Positions 33,363-44,629 are shown, numbered from the stretch's first letter. The stretch: DNA of 64,000 nt from Selaginella moellendorffii (GCF_000143415.4 NW_003314280.1:62001-126000); one strand, 5' to 3'. Notes: generated by a model not told the origin, from the sequence alone. Translations and numbers: made by a program.

Positions 33363-34608
33363 GAGATGGACCGAGATGGACCGAGATGGAGTCTGAGATG
33401 GAGTCCGAGATGGAGTCTGAGATGGACCCGAGATGGAATCCGAGATGGAGTCCGAGAAGGACCCGAGATGGAGTCCGAGGTCGAGACCGAGATCGGGACT
33501 AAGACTGGGACCAAGACCGAGACCGAGACCAGGACTGAGACTGAGACTGAGGCAGAGGCCGAGACCAAGCCCGAGTCCGAGTCTGAGTCCGAGTTCGAGT
33601 CTGAGAGGGTGAAAGCCCAAAGCGTTCATCTCCCAGACCCTGGGGGGTTTGGTGAGCTCCAAAAGTATAGTAAGGGGGAGGACTGCAGTGGAGCCAGTTT
33701 GGCCAGGAAAGGCCAGTTTGGCCCAGGAAAGCTAGACCCAGTGTTGGGTGATGAACTGACCACTGGGAAGTCCAAGACTAGAGTGAATATGGACCAACAA
33801 GCGGGGTAGCTTGGTGAAGTGTTCAAGAGCCGGCTCTAGTTCCCCCGGGAGATCGACTGGCCGATGCTCCCAGTCCAAGTGTGGGTGGCACTACCTACTT
33901 GGATACCAGGCGTGGCTCAACAGAACCTCGCTCTAAGCCCATGGCTAGAGCACCTAAAGGCGGAAGGTGGGGAGAGTACCCACAGGGCTCGCGTAGGCCC
34001 ACGGTATTCTGAAATGTTGTCCCGAAGTCCCAAATGGGGGAAAGGAGGAGGAGCAGTCCTCTAGTGTAGTGACTAAAGATACAGTCACATGGTGAGGAAG
34101 TCCCAGAGGACCATGGGACTTAGTAGTCGGGCCTGTGGGCCATGATCTAGTGGCAGTGTCCGCGAAGATGGCCATGGGCTGAAAAGGGACTAGGTAGAAA
34201 CTGACAAAGGGATATTAGGGAAGGCTATTCCCCATGTCTATAGGCATCCTAAGGATGCTAAGGAGTGGATTTGGGTTGACCACTAGTGGACAGATGGCCT
34301 AGTCTTGGAGAGACGGGATTGTGATGCAAGTGGTATTGGACCACTAGTGCGGCAAAGGTGAATGGGCATGGCCTTAGCGTAACAAGCCGATATGTCAGTG
34401 GTACGTTTGGGTGTCGGTCTTGGGACCAGACACATGGAGCACTTGGACCAAGTGCAACGGTTGAGTGGCACGGATGCCATTCTTGGGGCTAGCAAGTCCC
34501 CAAGTCTGGAATAGGACTTATGGAGGTTGTGAGTGAGACTCCTCCAAGTTGTCGGAGGTGTGGTTAAGTGACTAAAGTAGAATGGAAAAATTAGTCGCTT
34601 ACATTGTC

Positions 34609-35010
34609 ATTTCCGCGCTCTCTCAAACTTGGATTGAATTGAAGGCAGTGCAAATGCAAGCTTGAGGTTTAGTCAAAGATGAGTTTGAAAAGAAAGTCGT
34701 CAAGGACGAAGGATCAAACATAAAAATCATTTTCTCTTTTCGGAGAGATGATTTGCAACAAAGTGTTAACTCATTGCTCGTATCTACATTATGCAATCAA
34801 GAGTCCCTACCTTGATGCATACTAATTATGATGGTCTTACAAGTGGTGAATCATGGGATGGATAGCAATAAAGTGGTAAACCATTTTGTCTAGGCTTGCT
34901 TTTGAAGACTTGGGTTACAATGTTCAATTCTTTTCTAGGGAGCTTTACTATTGCTCCTTGAGTAGTTTGGTGTTGGACTAGTTTTGAGTTTAGTCAGAAA
35001 AAGATAGTGG
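34609..35010 (+). mobile_element. OLD-A PBS-proximal internal DNA, second part
   Basis: Continues the sequence interrupted at 11835: the left end and this stretch align to one unbroken region of LARD-A (28480 back to about 28070, minus strand). It stops near 35010, where a minus-oriented LTR begins. Confidence 0.75.
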
Positions 35011-35635
35011 TGCGCATGTGGTTTTCACCCTTTATCCTATGGTGATTTACCATAGAATAACCACGAAGCAGAACTTAAACCCTCCATGTGCCTTATGTCA
35101 TATGCTATTTGCCATATGTCAAAAGGACAATGGTGTGGAACCCGAGGTTCAAGGCCTTGGGCCACTAAACGAAAGAACAGAGCCAAACTCCCAAGCATGG
35201 AGCCAAGGAGCAATGGCACTAAAACATAGAATGACTCCCGAGTGTACAGCCTAAGGAGTGAAGGGATATGAGTGCAGAGCAACATAGAACAGTCCTAGAG
35301 CATCTAACATCCCAATGCCAGAACTAGCACGTAAAATGGAGTTAAACAGAGTTTAGTACTATTTTAGCATACAAGTGGCTTAACACGAGGATATAAATAC
35401 TCCACCAACTAGCATAGTATGGAACTTCGGGTTAGAGCCAAGTCAAATGTAGAACAAGGATAGGCATGCAAACAAGAGCTAGACTATGCCTCAGATTTGT
35501 TGGCCATGCCCGACCTACCCACTATTCCTACTATACATTTGGAACTTCCCATATCCCCCTCCCCCTTAAGGAACACACGCTTTGGGCTTTCACCCTAAGC
35601 CTCCCTTAGTACTAAGAGTTAGTCTCTGAGATAAG
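35011..35635 (-). repeat. OLD-A right-arm LTR, minus orientation
   Basis: Mirror of 10641-11251: begins TGCGCATGTGG, contains the hairpin near 35036 and ends at the same internal point of the LTR (near CTCTGAGATAAG). No primer-binding-site complement precedes it. Confidence 0.72.
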
Positions 35636-36512
35636 CCTTCTATTATCCATTTATAGCAAGATGAAACTCACTTTATAACAAACGTGAAAAGAATCATCAA
35701 TAATCAATATATCCCAACTTAAACCCAACAAAGATTCAAACATTTCAATATTGATCAATAAATCTTCATCAAGCAAAGCAAGTGTCAATTGTCCTTGACA
35801 AAATCTATAAATAATCATTAGTTGCAGGCAACCAATAATCACTCTTCAACTTACCTTCACAAGACTCAAACACTAAACTCAAGTCATCAAGTCATATACT
35901 TGTCTAACATGAACGTAGTACCCTAAATACAAGATAAAAGAACATGGACAAGCATAAACTAAATGACAACTCGAATCCAATCGAACTGCAATAAACTCAC
36001 TAATATATATAGCCAATAGCTTTGAGCACGCCTTGAAAAAGCCTCGCTATGCATGATTAACGCTTAGTTAAAACTAAAATGAAGATCATAAGATGGACTT
36101 ATATCGATACACAACCTCCTCATAGACAAAGGTATAGTATGAATACCAACATCTCAACCTTAAACAACTAAGTTGGACATCACCATCCTTAGCCAAGGCA
36201 TAAAGCCACCAATATCAAGTCAAGATCAATGAGAGCTCACTACTCTCATAGAGTATAATGAAATACAAGGTGCAACCTGCCACCAAGCACAACACTACAG
36301 AAGAAAAGTACAAAGGTCACCTTTCTAGAAAAGCGTAAAGACCACTTTTCTACACCAACTCCAGACTCTATTTAACTCAATTGCTTTAGCCCCAAAAGTT
36401 AACATCCCTTTCATGTCACATTATATAAACTATATATTAAAGTTTAAGCTAACCAAAATCAACTTTAACCATTTTACTAGTTTGTACTGGCTTACAAAAT
36501 ATAATGGTTTTT
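35636..36512 (-). mobile_element. OLD-A right arm: coding-free internal DNA, minus orientation
   Basis: Mirror of about 9970-10640. Similarity begins right at the truncated LTR, sharing the left arm's deletion junction, and ends near 36512 at GTTTTTGAGTAAC, where TAT-like sequence starts. The left arm has lost about 190 bases near 10340 that are present here. Confidence 0.72.
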
Positions 36513-36514
36513 GA

Positions 36515-37000
36515 GTAACTTATAGTTGCAAGTCTTGGAGTTGGTGATTGATTTTTGGTTTTTTTTTTTTTTTTTTTTTGTGCCATTGAGAGTTGGGGAT
36601 GATTTCTACTTCATCATCACTCCTTTTATTTTGTCTTTCAGATTCAGCCCTTTTTTGTTGGGCTTTGGTTATTACACAGAAGTTAGATAACTCTTCTATA
36701 TTTGACCATTTTACCTCAATGTGTCTAGTTATAGGTTGCATAGGAGGCATATCATTCTTGCTTAATGATTTAGCTTGATTGTATAGCCTAAGATAGCTAG
36801 TAGGAGTCTTAGTTTAATTATAATAATTTGGCCTTTCATAATCTCTAGGCATATTATAGCCTCTAGGCTAATCATATTCTCTAGGCCGATTATAGTCTCT
36901 AAGCCTATTTTCCTCACAGCTAGATGGATAATCTCAAAAATTACTATTAGGTGGATAATCCCAATAGTCATCTTGCCTTTAAGCATGTCGATATTCATGT
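36515..37000 (-). pseudogene. TAT-like gag C-terminal fragment
   Basis: Minus-strand translation shows repeats of the type RDY-x-RP near 36830-36920, then MPPMQPITRH and DDEVEIIPNSQW followed by a Lys run that comes from a T-tract at 36562-36580. TAT-1 has the matching motif NDEVEIIPETEW near 46060-46095. It is the Gag-to-protease linker of a related element, isolated from the rest and broken by stops. Confidence 0.5.
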
Positions 37001-37130
37001 TGAGTAATCATTCCTCCTATGATGCTAAGCTATGCTACAATCATATCATTGTAAGCTATCATTGTAAGCTGGTTATCATGCTGAGCTATCATTCCTCCTA
37101 TGAGCTTGCTGGAATGAACAAGCTCAGCAA
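37001..37130. other. Short junction region with micro-duplications
   Basis: Small overlapping repeats: ATCATTCCTCCTATGA occurs twice and GTAAGCTATCATTGTAAGCT is internally repeated. Probably the scar of rearrangement between the TAT-like piece and OUTER pol. Confidence 0.4.
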
Positions 37131-38640
37131 GAGAACAACTTGGCGACACTATCTTTATGGTGTAGTGTTCGTGGTGTTGACAGATCACAAACCACTTGTG
37201 TATCTTTTCACACAGAAGGAGTTGAACACTAAGCAAGCTCATTCAATGGTCAAATTTATGGAGTTTGGGGAATTTTCTATTGAGCATCATCTGGGAAAAT
37301 CAAATATAGTGGCAGATGCTTTATCTCGTGTTCGTCATGTGACGACATTACAAACACAATTTTGTCATCATTTGAGTAAAGTGGTCAGCAAATTTGGGTA
37401 GTTGGTTGAGCATCCTTAGACTCAGAATGCTAAAGTGGCCTCTTTGCGAGACCAGATGGAAGCCCTTTTCTCATCGGTGGATAGGACTCTCTACTACAAT
37501 GGCTGTGTATATTTGCCATGGGTGGATGTGTTAATTACTCAAGTTTTATTCCATTATCATGATCATCTAGAGGCTGGTGATTTTGGGGGGAAGAAGACGT
37601 ATGAGTTGATTAAGCGCAATTTTTATTGGAGGAATATGAAGGCTGATATTCTTGAGTATTGTAAATCATGCGAGCTCTATCAACGGGTTAAGGTGCCATG
37701 GGAGAAGCCGAGGGGACTTTTGCAACCTTTACCTATTCCTTACAGCCGTTGGTGTAGTATCTTTATGGACTTCATCACTTATTTGCCACAAACATAGAGG
37801 CAAAAGGAGCAAGTATGGGTCATAGTGGATTGGTTGACAAAGTATGTGCTGTTGTTAGCTCTTTGGAATACCTCACTGCTTCAAACTTGGCTGTAGTTTA
37901 CTTGGAAAAGATTTTTCCTAATTTTGGTTTGCCAGAGGACATTATTAGTGATTAAGATTCAAAATTCACTAGTGGATTTTGGAAAATCTTTGCAAAGGCT
38001 ATGCAAGTGACTTTGAAACTCTTGAGTGGAGATCATCCTCAGATGGATGGGCAAACCGAGCGTGTGAATCAGGTGGTGGAGGATATACTACGTTGTAGCA
38101 TTGGTCAAAGGCAAGGATAGTGGGATCTATATTTTTCATTGGTGCAATTTACTTACAACTATAGCCAACATAGTGGAACCAAGCTAAGTCCTTACTGTGC
38201 CATGTTTGGAAGGCATCCCTGAACAACAGTGGAGTTGGGATTGCATTTGAGTAAGGACATTCAAGATAAGCTTGATTCCAAGGCAATTGATTTGGCTATA
38301 GAACTTGATGAGATTCTGGAGGTGTGCAAATGGAATTTGCAAGCAGCTCAAGATAGAGTGGAGAAGTTTGCTAATGAGCATTGCCAATTCCAGGAATATA
38401 AGATGGGTGATCTCATCTTTGTGCGAATGATCTTTCCATCAAGTGAGTAGCAGAATACCTTGGTGCCTTTATAGATAGGGAAGAGTAATAAACTTTCCCA
38501 TCGATATGCTAGTCTATATGAAATGCTGGAGTGCATTGGTCAAGCGGCTTATTAGGTGCGGCTGCTAGCTGGGGTGAAAATTCATCCGATATTTTATGTT
38601 AGCTAGTTGAAACGTGTACGAACTCGGAGTGACGGGCCCA
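37131..38640 (+). pseudogene. pol: Ty3/gypsy RNase H and integrase remnant (OUTER element)
   Basis: Begins inside RNase H (TTWRHYLYG, TDHKPLVYLF, HHLGKSNIVADALSR; 37134-37340). After stops, the integrase zinc region follows (HYHDHLEAGDFGGKK to CKSCELYQ; about 37553-37685) and FMDFITYLPQT near 37765-37797. The core continues in shifted frames with an Asp region near 37940-37975 (SD, stop, DSKF) and DGQTERVNQ near 38046-38075, then an integrase C-terminal region to about 38640 (HPIFYVS, LKR). At least several stops and frameshifts. RT and everything upstream are missing. No chromodomain seen. Confidence 0.8.
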
Positions 38641-38748
38641 ATGCCTCCTTGATGTATACGGCTATGGAAGATGGACTAGGAGCTTGAGCAGGGTTCCCTA
38701 AAAAGGGTGATCACTAGTATAACTTGTCCTTGGGATAAAGACTTTGTT

Positions 38749-39095
38749 GGGGGGGAAGAATTGTTAGGCGCCGGCTTTGACCACATGGTCAATGTAGGCT
38801 TAAGGGTATATTAAGGCATGTTAGAGTAAGGGACTTAACCTACCCTAGGGCTCACAGTGGAGTGGTGGTGCAATGGAGCTTTTAAGGTAGCTCGGGGGTG
38901 GTTGGATGGTGAGGAACCTTAAGAGATGGTGTAGCATAGTCTAGGGTAAATAAATCTCTTTCTTTTTGTGTCAGATCATAACACTCAAACCCCAAAAGCA
39001 TGAGTAAAGATAAGCATATGTCACTCTCTTAACTCTACTTTACACAAATAGTTATAGGCATGAGAAAAAATGGTTAATTCAATGCAAATGTATAC
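38749..39095 (+). repeat. OUTER polypurine tract and truncated 3' LTR
   Basis: A purine tract at 38749-38760 (GGGGGGGGAAGAA) is followed by TGTTAGGCGCCGG at 38762, the start of a 3' LTR. About 334 bases of LTR remain before CHR-3 interrupts at 39096. The opposite LTR was not found in the window. Confidence 0.65.
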
Positions 39096-40267
39096 TGTCG
39101 TGAATGTGACTTCAGATATCAAAAGATACTTGTTGGCCAGTCCTTACGGACACTCTTTCTTTATTGCCATGACGGCAAGAGGTCGGTACAATTGATTCCT
39201 TTTATCGATCCCACTTGAGCTAGTTGAGAAACTGGTCAAGGACTTTGCACTTAAATTGGATAAACATAAGGTAGGAACCCTATGTGTTTTTTGCTGAGCA
39301 TACTTGGCTTGGTTTGAAAAACTCGTGTCATTGGCTTGCACTTGCTAGTATCAAGAACCCTCTTGATATTGAGTCTAATCCCTCAATATCATTATATGTT
39401 AGCTTATCGTGTCTGCCAAACACCCTTGCTATCATACCCTTTATGTTAGTTTCATTTAGGTCCCAAATGCTATTTATGGAAAGTGTTAAATTCACTCATT
39501 TAGCATATCTATGGGACATAGAGATTGGCTTGAACACAATGGTGTTCATCCCATGCCCAAATTCGCAATCTAAAGACATTCCATATTTAGTAAGTTTCGA
39601 GCTTGTCCCAGAGACTAACTCTTGGTACTAAGGGAGGCTTGGGGTGAAAGCCCAAAACGTGTGTTCCTCACGGGGGGGCGGGGGTTGTGGAGGGTTCTAA
39701 ATGTATAGTAGGGATAATGGTTGAAGTGCATGTTTGACCACTTAAGACATTAGTTTGGCTCCCACTGGGCTATGTCATTCCTGGTTCTGCGTCTGGCTTG
39801 GGTTTAAGCCCAAGCTCCATGCTGCTCTAGTCGGTGGGGTACCCTCCTCCTTGCGTTAGACCACCGATATGTCAAAATTGTGCCAGACTCCGTCTAACAC
39901 CATTTTGCATACAGGTCCTAGATACGGGGAGCTGGTGCTCATAAAATTATAGCAGACCCTTGTTTTGTAGTGCAATGGGCTTGGAGTTCAGCTCCAAATT
40001 CAAGTGCGCTACATTTGGTATCAAAGAGAGGTTCTCAGCAATTCCTATCCAACTTTTGTCGGATTTTCTGACTCAAGTTGCATACGCAGAGACTTTTTTA
40101 GTAAATCCAAAGTGACTTGTGTAGGTTTAGTCAAATTGCACCATTTGATAAAAATGTTGTATGCATGTTAAGTTACTGATAGAGGCATGTAAGCAGCTAG
40201 CGGGATGGTGAAAAGGAAACGTGTTGATGACGCTAAAACCTCTAGACAGGCAAACTAAGAGGAGGAA
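39096..40267 (+). mobile_element. CHR-3: old chromovirus fragment (5' LTR, PBS, start of gag)
   Basis: LTR 39096-40013 (TGTCGTGAATG to GTGCGCTACA), then a mutated PBS (TGGTATCAAAGAG at 40016) and a leader matching CHR-1 13404-13580. The gag ATG is at 40205; only about 20 codons remain, including an early stop, before LARD-B2 begins at 40268. More diverged from CHR-1 than CHR-2 is, hence older. Confidence 0.85.
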
Positions 40268-40987
40268 ATGTAAGCGACTAATTTTTCCATTCTACTTTAG
40301 TCACTTAACCACACCTCCGACCATTTGGAAGGGTCTCATTCACAAGCTCCATAAGTCAAATTTAGGACTTGGGGCTTGCTAGCCCTGAAAATGGCATCCA
40401 TGCCACTCAACACTTGCACTTAATCCAAGTGCTCCACGTGTCCAATCCCATGACTGACACCCAAGGTACCACTGATATACCAGCCCATTATGCTAATGCC
40501 ATGCCCATTCACTTTGGTCACACCGGTGGTCCAACACCACCTACATCATAGTCCCGTCTTTCAAGGACTAAACCACCCGTCCAGGAGTGACCATCCAAGA
40601 TCCACTCCTTAACATCCTTAAGATGCCCATAGACATGGGGAACAGCCTTCCCCAATATCCCTTTTACAGTCCCCACCATGTCCTTTTTCTGTCGATGGCT
40701 ATGTTCGCCAACACTACCATTTGGACAAGGCCTACAGGCCTGACCTCTAAGTCCCACTATCCTCTGGGACTTCCTCACCACATGACCGTATCCTTGGTCA
40801 CTGCAATAAAGGACCACTCCTCTTCCTTTCCATAGTTTGGGACTTTGGGACAACCTTTCGGAATACTGTGGCCCTACGCGAGCCTTATTTGTACTCTCCC
40901 CACCTTCTACTTTTGGGTGCTCTAGCCATGGGCTTAGAGAGAGGTTCTGTTGAGCCACACCAGGTATCCAAGTAGGTAATACCACCG
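40268..40987 (-). repeat. LARD-B2 3' LTR, left part
   Basis: Starts TGTAAGCGACTAA, the complement of the LARD-B LTR end, and stops at the TAT-1 insertion site within the AGTAGGTAATACCACC region. Confidence 0.85.
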
Positions 40988-41420
40988 TAAAAACTCCTAG
41001 AACCTCTAAACTGAGAGGAAAACGTCCATATGAGATCTTCCTAGGAGTTTCAAATCTAATCTAGTCCCTAAATCTAAAACTATTCTACAAGAAGAATGCA
41101 CTTACCTGCTTGTACCAAGCCAAGTAGAGACTGTGAACATGTGCTTGAAGGTGCTAGTCCCACGCCTTTGATCCCTTGAAGGTGGTGGGTAAATAAGACA
41201 TTGCCATTGCCATGAAGAGCCAAAGAGATAGGTAGAATGACGATGTATTGCAATGTATTTTGTATTAGGGATAAGTCTAAAAACATTCTAAGTCCTACTT
41301 TTATAGTCGCTACTGCTCACGTCAAGGTTAGGAATACAGTACTAACCTTGAACCTCTCAAGTTTACTTCCCTAAGCTTGAATCCTCAAGCTTGCCTTTTT
41401 CTCCCTTCTCCACTCTCCCA
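40988..41420 (-). repeat. TAT-1 3' LTR
   Basis: Starts TAAAAACTCC (TG mutated to TA). The first 145 bases match the 5' LTR directly; from TGAACATG at 41134 on, the sequence matches the 5' LTR only when reverse-complemented. A TATA box, TATAAAAG, lies on the element's strand at 41305-41298, the orientation expected of a working U3, so this copy probably keeps the original arrangement. The inner end, near 41420, lacks about 16 bases. Confidence 0.8.
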
Positions 41421-42952
41421 CGACTACCTTGTGCTGCGTCCTGCAGTCACTGCTCCATTACTGCGTCGTGGGTAGCCGTTCCCTCATGTGGTTCCTCCTC
41501 CTCTTCCTCCTCATCATAAGTCTGAGCTGCTTCTTCGAGTGCACGAATTCTTTCTTTTGCTGCTAGCAGCTCCTTGTTGAGCCTTGCGTTTTCCTGCTCA
41601 TATTGCTATGCAAGGTCAAAGGATTCCTTACAGGATTTTGGAGTCAGGATTCCATGGCTGCAAATGCTCTTGATGGCGGCGTTCAGCTGCTTGAATCCAT
41701 CCTCGAGTTTGGAAAGGCGCTGCTCTGTCGGCTTGATGAACGTCTTCTCGTAGAAGCTCTCAATGCCTTCGCGAGTGTACACTACAAGCTTTGAGTCGTG
41801 GTATTGCTGGAGGAAGTTGTGGGGGAGCTTGTTGCCATGATTGCCACGATCCTGCTCCTCGCGGCCTCATTTCTCCGGTGTGTAGCGGCGTGGAGGGTAA
41901 TTGTGGAGGTGTCACTCTGCTCCATCCTGCAGTCCTCGGTTGTCCATCTCATCAGCTTCGTTGATTGTTGTGAGCTCGTGACTTGCTTTGTCGAAACCCT
42001 TGTCGTTGTCCTTGGCCGTGGCGGTTATCACAACTGTTTCAGGCTCAAGGTTACAGTCCTGTGTTGCTGACTCAAGACTACAAACTTGAGCTTCTGGGAG
42101 CTGCTTCGCATCAGCTTTGTTGATTGGAGTGGTTTCGTTTAGAGTGTGTATCTCTGGCGGTGGAATTTCCTGCGTGTGATCCTCTGGGTTTTCTTCATCA
42201 TAGGGTGGTTACTCCTGCATGTTCTCGCGCTCCACAAGTCCCTGTTCCTTTGGAGTTTCCTTCTGGAATCCCCCCTGTTCATCCTGAACTTCCATTTGTT
42301 TTTGCTGCGCCTCCTCTTGGTCTTGCTCATCATCCTCTTTTTCCTGTGAATCGCTCCCGTCGCCAAGGTCGACCTTCTCCTTTACTGTTTTCACTTGGGC
42401 TTGAGGGACAAGCACCAATGCCCTTTCATTGTTCACCGACAAAGCCTCAATGTATGGAAAGAGTGTTGTTGTAATTTTCTTCTGTCTCTCCAGCGCATTG
42501 AAAACCTGTGAGAGTTCCCTATGGAACTTGATGTAAACGTACACTCTAAAGTCAACCTGGACTCCATTGTTTCAAATCCTCATAGATGAAGGCAACGTTC
42601 TTGCTCACTGATGTCGCCGTTCGTCGGAACTCCAATGTTGCAAGAAGGAATTTGAAAATCCCTCGCAAATTTTCTTTCATATTCGAAAACTGCAGAGATG
42701 CTGCTGTGTTGTAGTTTGCTGTGAACTTCATGATCTGTCGATGGCTCGATCTCGTGGAGCCATCACTCGCTTTCCCCTGTTCGGTAGTTGAAGAGCTTTG
42801 GCAAAATCTTCCTCTTCAATCGTGAGTTTCCCGCGTGCAAAATCGATAAGTTTCCTCTCAATACCCTATGAATCAGAGCTTGCTGTAGCCGTCATGAGAA
42901 CCGAGAACGCATAGAGCTGATGCTTCCGCAGCCATGCGTCAAGAGTCTTGTC
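41421..42952 (-). other. TAT-1 region between integrase and 3' LTR, broken extra frames
   Basis: Non-canonical coding-like region downstream of integrase. Minus-strand frames include a 42209-42544 stretch (MYVYIKFHRELSQVF at the start, then a strongly acidic Glu/Gln-rich tail) and, further upstream, a segment near 42720-42590 (KENLRGIFKFLL). They are separated by stops and frameshifts. I recognise no envelope, chromodomain or other family. Some Tat and Athila elements carry extra ORFs in this position, so a third ORF is plausible. Confidence 0.45.
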
Positions 42953-43288
42953 TCAAGACCATTCTGGGTTTCCCACTTGGAAAACTGAGCATACCTTGTT
43001 CTCATCGTCCGAGAGGTCAATTGTTTCCTCCTCTTCCCGTGGACAGCATGGAGCCCTTGACCCAACTCTAGTCCTCATTGAAGTTGTGCTTTCACCAGAC
43101 CAAGAGTCGCTGCAGCCTTGATCACTGTTTGCCCCTAGTGGGCTCCCTTTTTCCTGATGCATTGTCACCTGGAACTCTTTTCTTCTCTCAGCCGCCAAGA
43201 TTAGGGTTAGGTCCCATTCTTGTTGAGGAAAATTTTCTCTAAGTGGTTGCATGCATTTGAATGTGTTTTCGTTGATTTCTCTGAGCAT
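42953..43288 (-). pseudogene. TAT-1 extra 3' ORF fragment, unknown function
   Basis: 111 codons starting MLREINENTF directly after integrase, with a hydrophilic sequence and a DLSDDEN acidic motif, ending at a stop near 42953. No recognised domain, no membrane segment. It could be the start of the same extra ORF that continues in pieces to about 42200. Confidence 0.45.
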
Positions 43289-43294
43289 TTTCTC

Positions 43295-44629
43295 TTAAAA
43301 TTTCTGGTATTCCACCATAGTGTGAAGCACTTGTGGTTGCTTATAAATTTTCAATTTGTTCAAGTTAACTACTTGCAATTTTTCATCATCTAAAGTTGCA
43401 AGTTTTGCTATTCCTGGGATTTGTATACTCGTAATCTTGAATGGTCCTTCCCATTGATGAATGAGTTTTCCTCCAAGTTTATCTACATTGCCACGATACC
43501 ATAATACAAAATCTCCTACTTTGTAATGCGCTTTGTTTTTCTTGACTTGTTTGTGATTGTGATAAACTTTTCTTCTAGCCTGTATTGCTTCGATTGTCCA
43601 TATTGCACTTAGTCTTCCTTCATTGAGTTTCTCAAGCATCGCAAGTCTTTTCTTGATCGATTCTTCTTGATTAATTTCAAGTTCAATGGCCATTCTCAAG
43701 GATGGTACTGTGTACTCTAGTGGTGTTAACGCTTCAAGGCCATAAGCAAGCTTGAAAGGTGTAGAATTTGTTGAAACTTTGTAGGCTGTTCTATAAGCCC
43801 AAAGAGCATCATAAATTCTTTCATCCCAATCCTTAAGGTTTGTCTTGACTATTTTCTTGAGTATGTTTTTAAGCGTTTTGTTTGTTGATTCTGCTTGTCC
43901 ATTACCGTGGGGGTAATATGGTGTTGACTTCTTATGGTTGATGATAAATTCTTTAACAAGAATGTCGATGGTCTCATTTAGAAAATGCGTTCCTCAATCT
44001 GTAACAACTTCTCGTGGTAATCCATATCGTGTTATAATTGTTTCATAGAGAAACTTGGCTGTATTTTTCGCTGTGGCTTTCTTTAGTGGGAGAGCTTTTG
44101 CCCATTTTGTCATATAGTCGGTAGCGACCAAAATGTATTGATTTCCTTTGCTACTTTTTGCTATAGGTCCAACAAAATCAAGTCCCCAACACTGGAAGGG
44201 TTCCAATGCTGTTGTCAAATTGAGTTCCTGAGTTTGTTTCCTCGGTGGAAACTTTGTTCTTTGACATATGTCACATTCTTGACAATGCTGAGTGGCATCT
44301 TTCCAGAGTGTCGGCCACCATAATCCAGCTTGTAACACTTTCCTGGCCATAATTTCTTCGGCAAAATGACCTCCTGATCGTCCTGCATGAGCTTCATCGA
44401 GTAGATCCTTAATCTCTTCTTGTGATTCTATGCATCTTCTCAAGATGTTGTCATGTCCAAGCTTATATAGTTTGCCTTTCACGACTGAATATTGTTGTGT
44501 CTTCAAGACGAATTGTTTCCTTTGATCATTTGTGAAGTAGTGATTTGGGATCTTGGTTGTCATCAAGAATTTGTAAATATCCTGGAGCATTCCTTGAGTT
44601 GTGACCTTAAAAATGTGTGAATCAAGCAA
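43295..44629 (-). pseudogene. pol: TAT-1 integrase
   Basis: Inserts cDNA into chromosomes. On the minus strand: a pre-integrase stretch (QYSVVKGKLYKLG), the zinc-binding H2C2 region (HAGRSGGHFAEE to CQECDICQ; about 44390-44255), and a catalytic core with Asp in GLDFVGPI (about 44185), Asp in REVVTD (about 44004) and Glu in GNGQAEST (about 43893). A TGA directly after the second Asp (43998-44000 region) breaks the frame. The C-terminal part, from 43699 to 43295, includes VGDFVLWYRGN and WEGPFKI, typical of the integrase tail. No chromodomain follows. Confidence 0.85.

Larger units (their letters stand above)
11836..34603 (+). mobile_element. LARD-B1: coding-free LTR element carrying four nested insertions
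   Basis: The LTRs start TGTGAGACACAAAATCCC (11836 and 32683) and end CACTTACA or CGCTTACA (20714 and 34603). A primer-binding site follows the first and a TG-rich purine tract precedes the second. Removing CHR-1, TRIM-2, LARD-A and TRIM-1 with their duplicated target bases leaves LTRs of about 1.54 and 1.52 kb and about 4.0 kb internal DNA, so the original was about 7 kb. The internal DNA has no gag or pol homology that I can see; it would depend on proteins supplied by another element. The outer flanks join into one continuous OLD-A sequence, confirming a single insertion event. Confidence 0.88.
32683..34603 (+). repeat. LARD-B1 3' LTR (interrupted by TRIM-1)
   Basis: TGTGAGACAC to CGCTTACA. 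Without TRIM-1 and one GAGAT it is about 1,522 bases. It preserves the empty CHR-1 site at 33680-33684. Confidence 0.88.

Noticed and set aside
36562-36580. Poly-T tract as the tail of a LINE or SINE in minus orientation
   Set aside because: It lies within TAT-like gag sequence that continues on both sides, so it is a slippage tract and not an element end. No target duplication seen.
41603-42474. Plus-strand frames of 60-116 codons (41603-42474)
   Set aside because: They are antisense shadows of the TAT-1 3' region; the minus strand carries the protein-like acidic frame.
42953-43288. Envelope gene of an endogenous retrovirus
   Set aside because: Position fits, but the sequence is hydrophilic with no signal peptide or transmembrane segment, so I left it as unknown.
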